DNA of 64,000 nt from Pleurocapsa sp. PCC 7327. Its GTDB lineage: Bacteria; Cyanobacteriota; Cyanobacteriia; Cyanobacteriales; Microcystaceae. A program made the position numbers and the translations under genes. The notes beneath the pieces are model-generated. The model saw nothing but the letters and a program-made list of their open reading frames with translations. It had not been told where the DNA came from and searched no databases. Below are positions 63,815-64,000 of the stretch, piece after piece (positions within the stretch are counted from its first letter, which is position 1; the number at the start of each line of letters is the position of its first letter). The stretch lies in contig NC_019689.1 in the NCBI RefSeq assembly GCF_000317025.1, forward strand, positions 2,643,501-2,707,500, written 5' to 3'.

Positions 63815-64000
63815 ATTTTCCACCTCCAATTCAAAGATTTAAAGACCGACTAAGGTTTTGTTTGATTGTTCGCTCGAACTATCTACCTCTGATAATAAGA
63901 ATAATGCAGCTAATGAAATTGGCTAATCTAGTTTTGCGTACCTAATATGGAGCGATCGCCGTACTCAACAATAAAATCTTGGCAGCAGCTATACGGAAGC
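63815..64000. other. hspA upstream region at the window end
   Basis: No gene is seen. On the minus strand ACCTT about 30 bases before the SD can pair with GAGGT inside the SD (one G-U pair). A GCGATCGC site lies near 63953-63960. The window ends here, so the promoter may be cut. Confidence 0.3.

Noticed and set aside
1-64000. tRNA, rRNA and CRISPR arrays
   Set aside because: No cloverleaf with a GTTCGA-type T arm in extragenic DNA and no regular repeat-spacer pattern was seen.

Overview
This window is chromosomal DNA from a cyanobacterium. The evidence is psaA-psaB (photosystem I core), nblA (phycobilisome degradation), cyanobacterial families such as DUF3172 and DUF2301, and many GCGATCGC (HIP1) octamers, for example at 2981-2988 and 12658-12665. 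Protein-level resemblance suggests a unicellular or baeocystous type, but the genus cannot be fixed by eye. No rRNA, tRNA or CRISPR array was found.

Layout. 1-6.7 kb: the 3' part of glucokinase, an orphan dndD and dndE pair (DNA phosphorothioation) separated by a convergent DUF29 gene, then accC, a zinc-ribbon protein and a DUF62 enzyme. 6.8-11.1 kb: nblA, an RRM RNA-binding protein, rpiA, proB and an RluE-type pseudouridine synthase. 11.2-24.1 kb: a 155-bp MITE, cobU, surface-polysaccharide genes (glycosyltransferases, acetyltransferases, a sulfotransferase), an AAA-like ATPase, a KefB-type antiporter, argG and DUF99. 24.1-36.1 kb is a decaying region. It holds a P1B ATPase pseudogene, a frameshifted NUDIX gene, a response regulator whose 3' end is split off by an IS630-family element (itself carrying a nested IS5-family element), a Ser/Thr kinase, and a five-gene MprF-like operon with broken esterase and DUF1003 members. 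36.4-41.2 kb: psaA-psaB. 41.6-47.8 kb: a lipoprotein, a solitary TnpB element, a secreted protein, and a ParA/coiled-coil pair resembling the McdAB carboxysome-positioning system. 46.8-58.4 kb: a glycosyltransferase, an LCP ligase, a three-part ABC exporter split by a Uma2 gene and the second MITE copy, and an O-antigen-ligase-like protein. 58.4-64 kb: a Ca2+/H+ exchanger, DUF3172, an SLC13 permease, a beta-hydroxyacid dehydrogenase and Hsp20.

Functional themes. Envelope and exopolysaccharide assembly recurs throughout (two GT2 genes, a GT2-acetyltransferase fusion, WcaF-like acetyltransferase, sulfotransferase, LCP, ligase, MprF-like lipid aminoacylation, HlyD/ABC export). The most useful structural results read directly from the DNA are: the IS630 insertion with its TA target duplication, which rejoins the regulator exactly; two MITE copies with 16-bp terminal repeats, 9-bp target duplications and a four-G-run motif; and a series of single-base lesions, many in homopolymers. 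The lesions mean some broken genes here may be sequencing artefacts, while others (nonsense codons, deletions) look like true decay.
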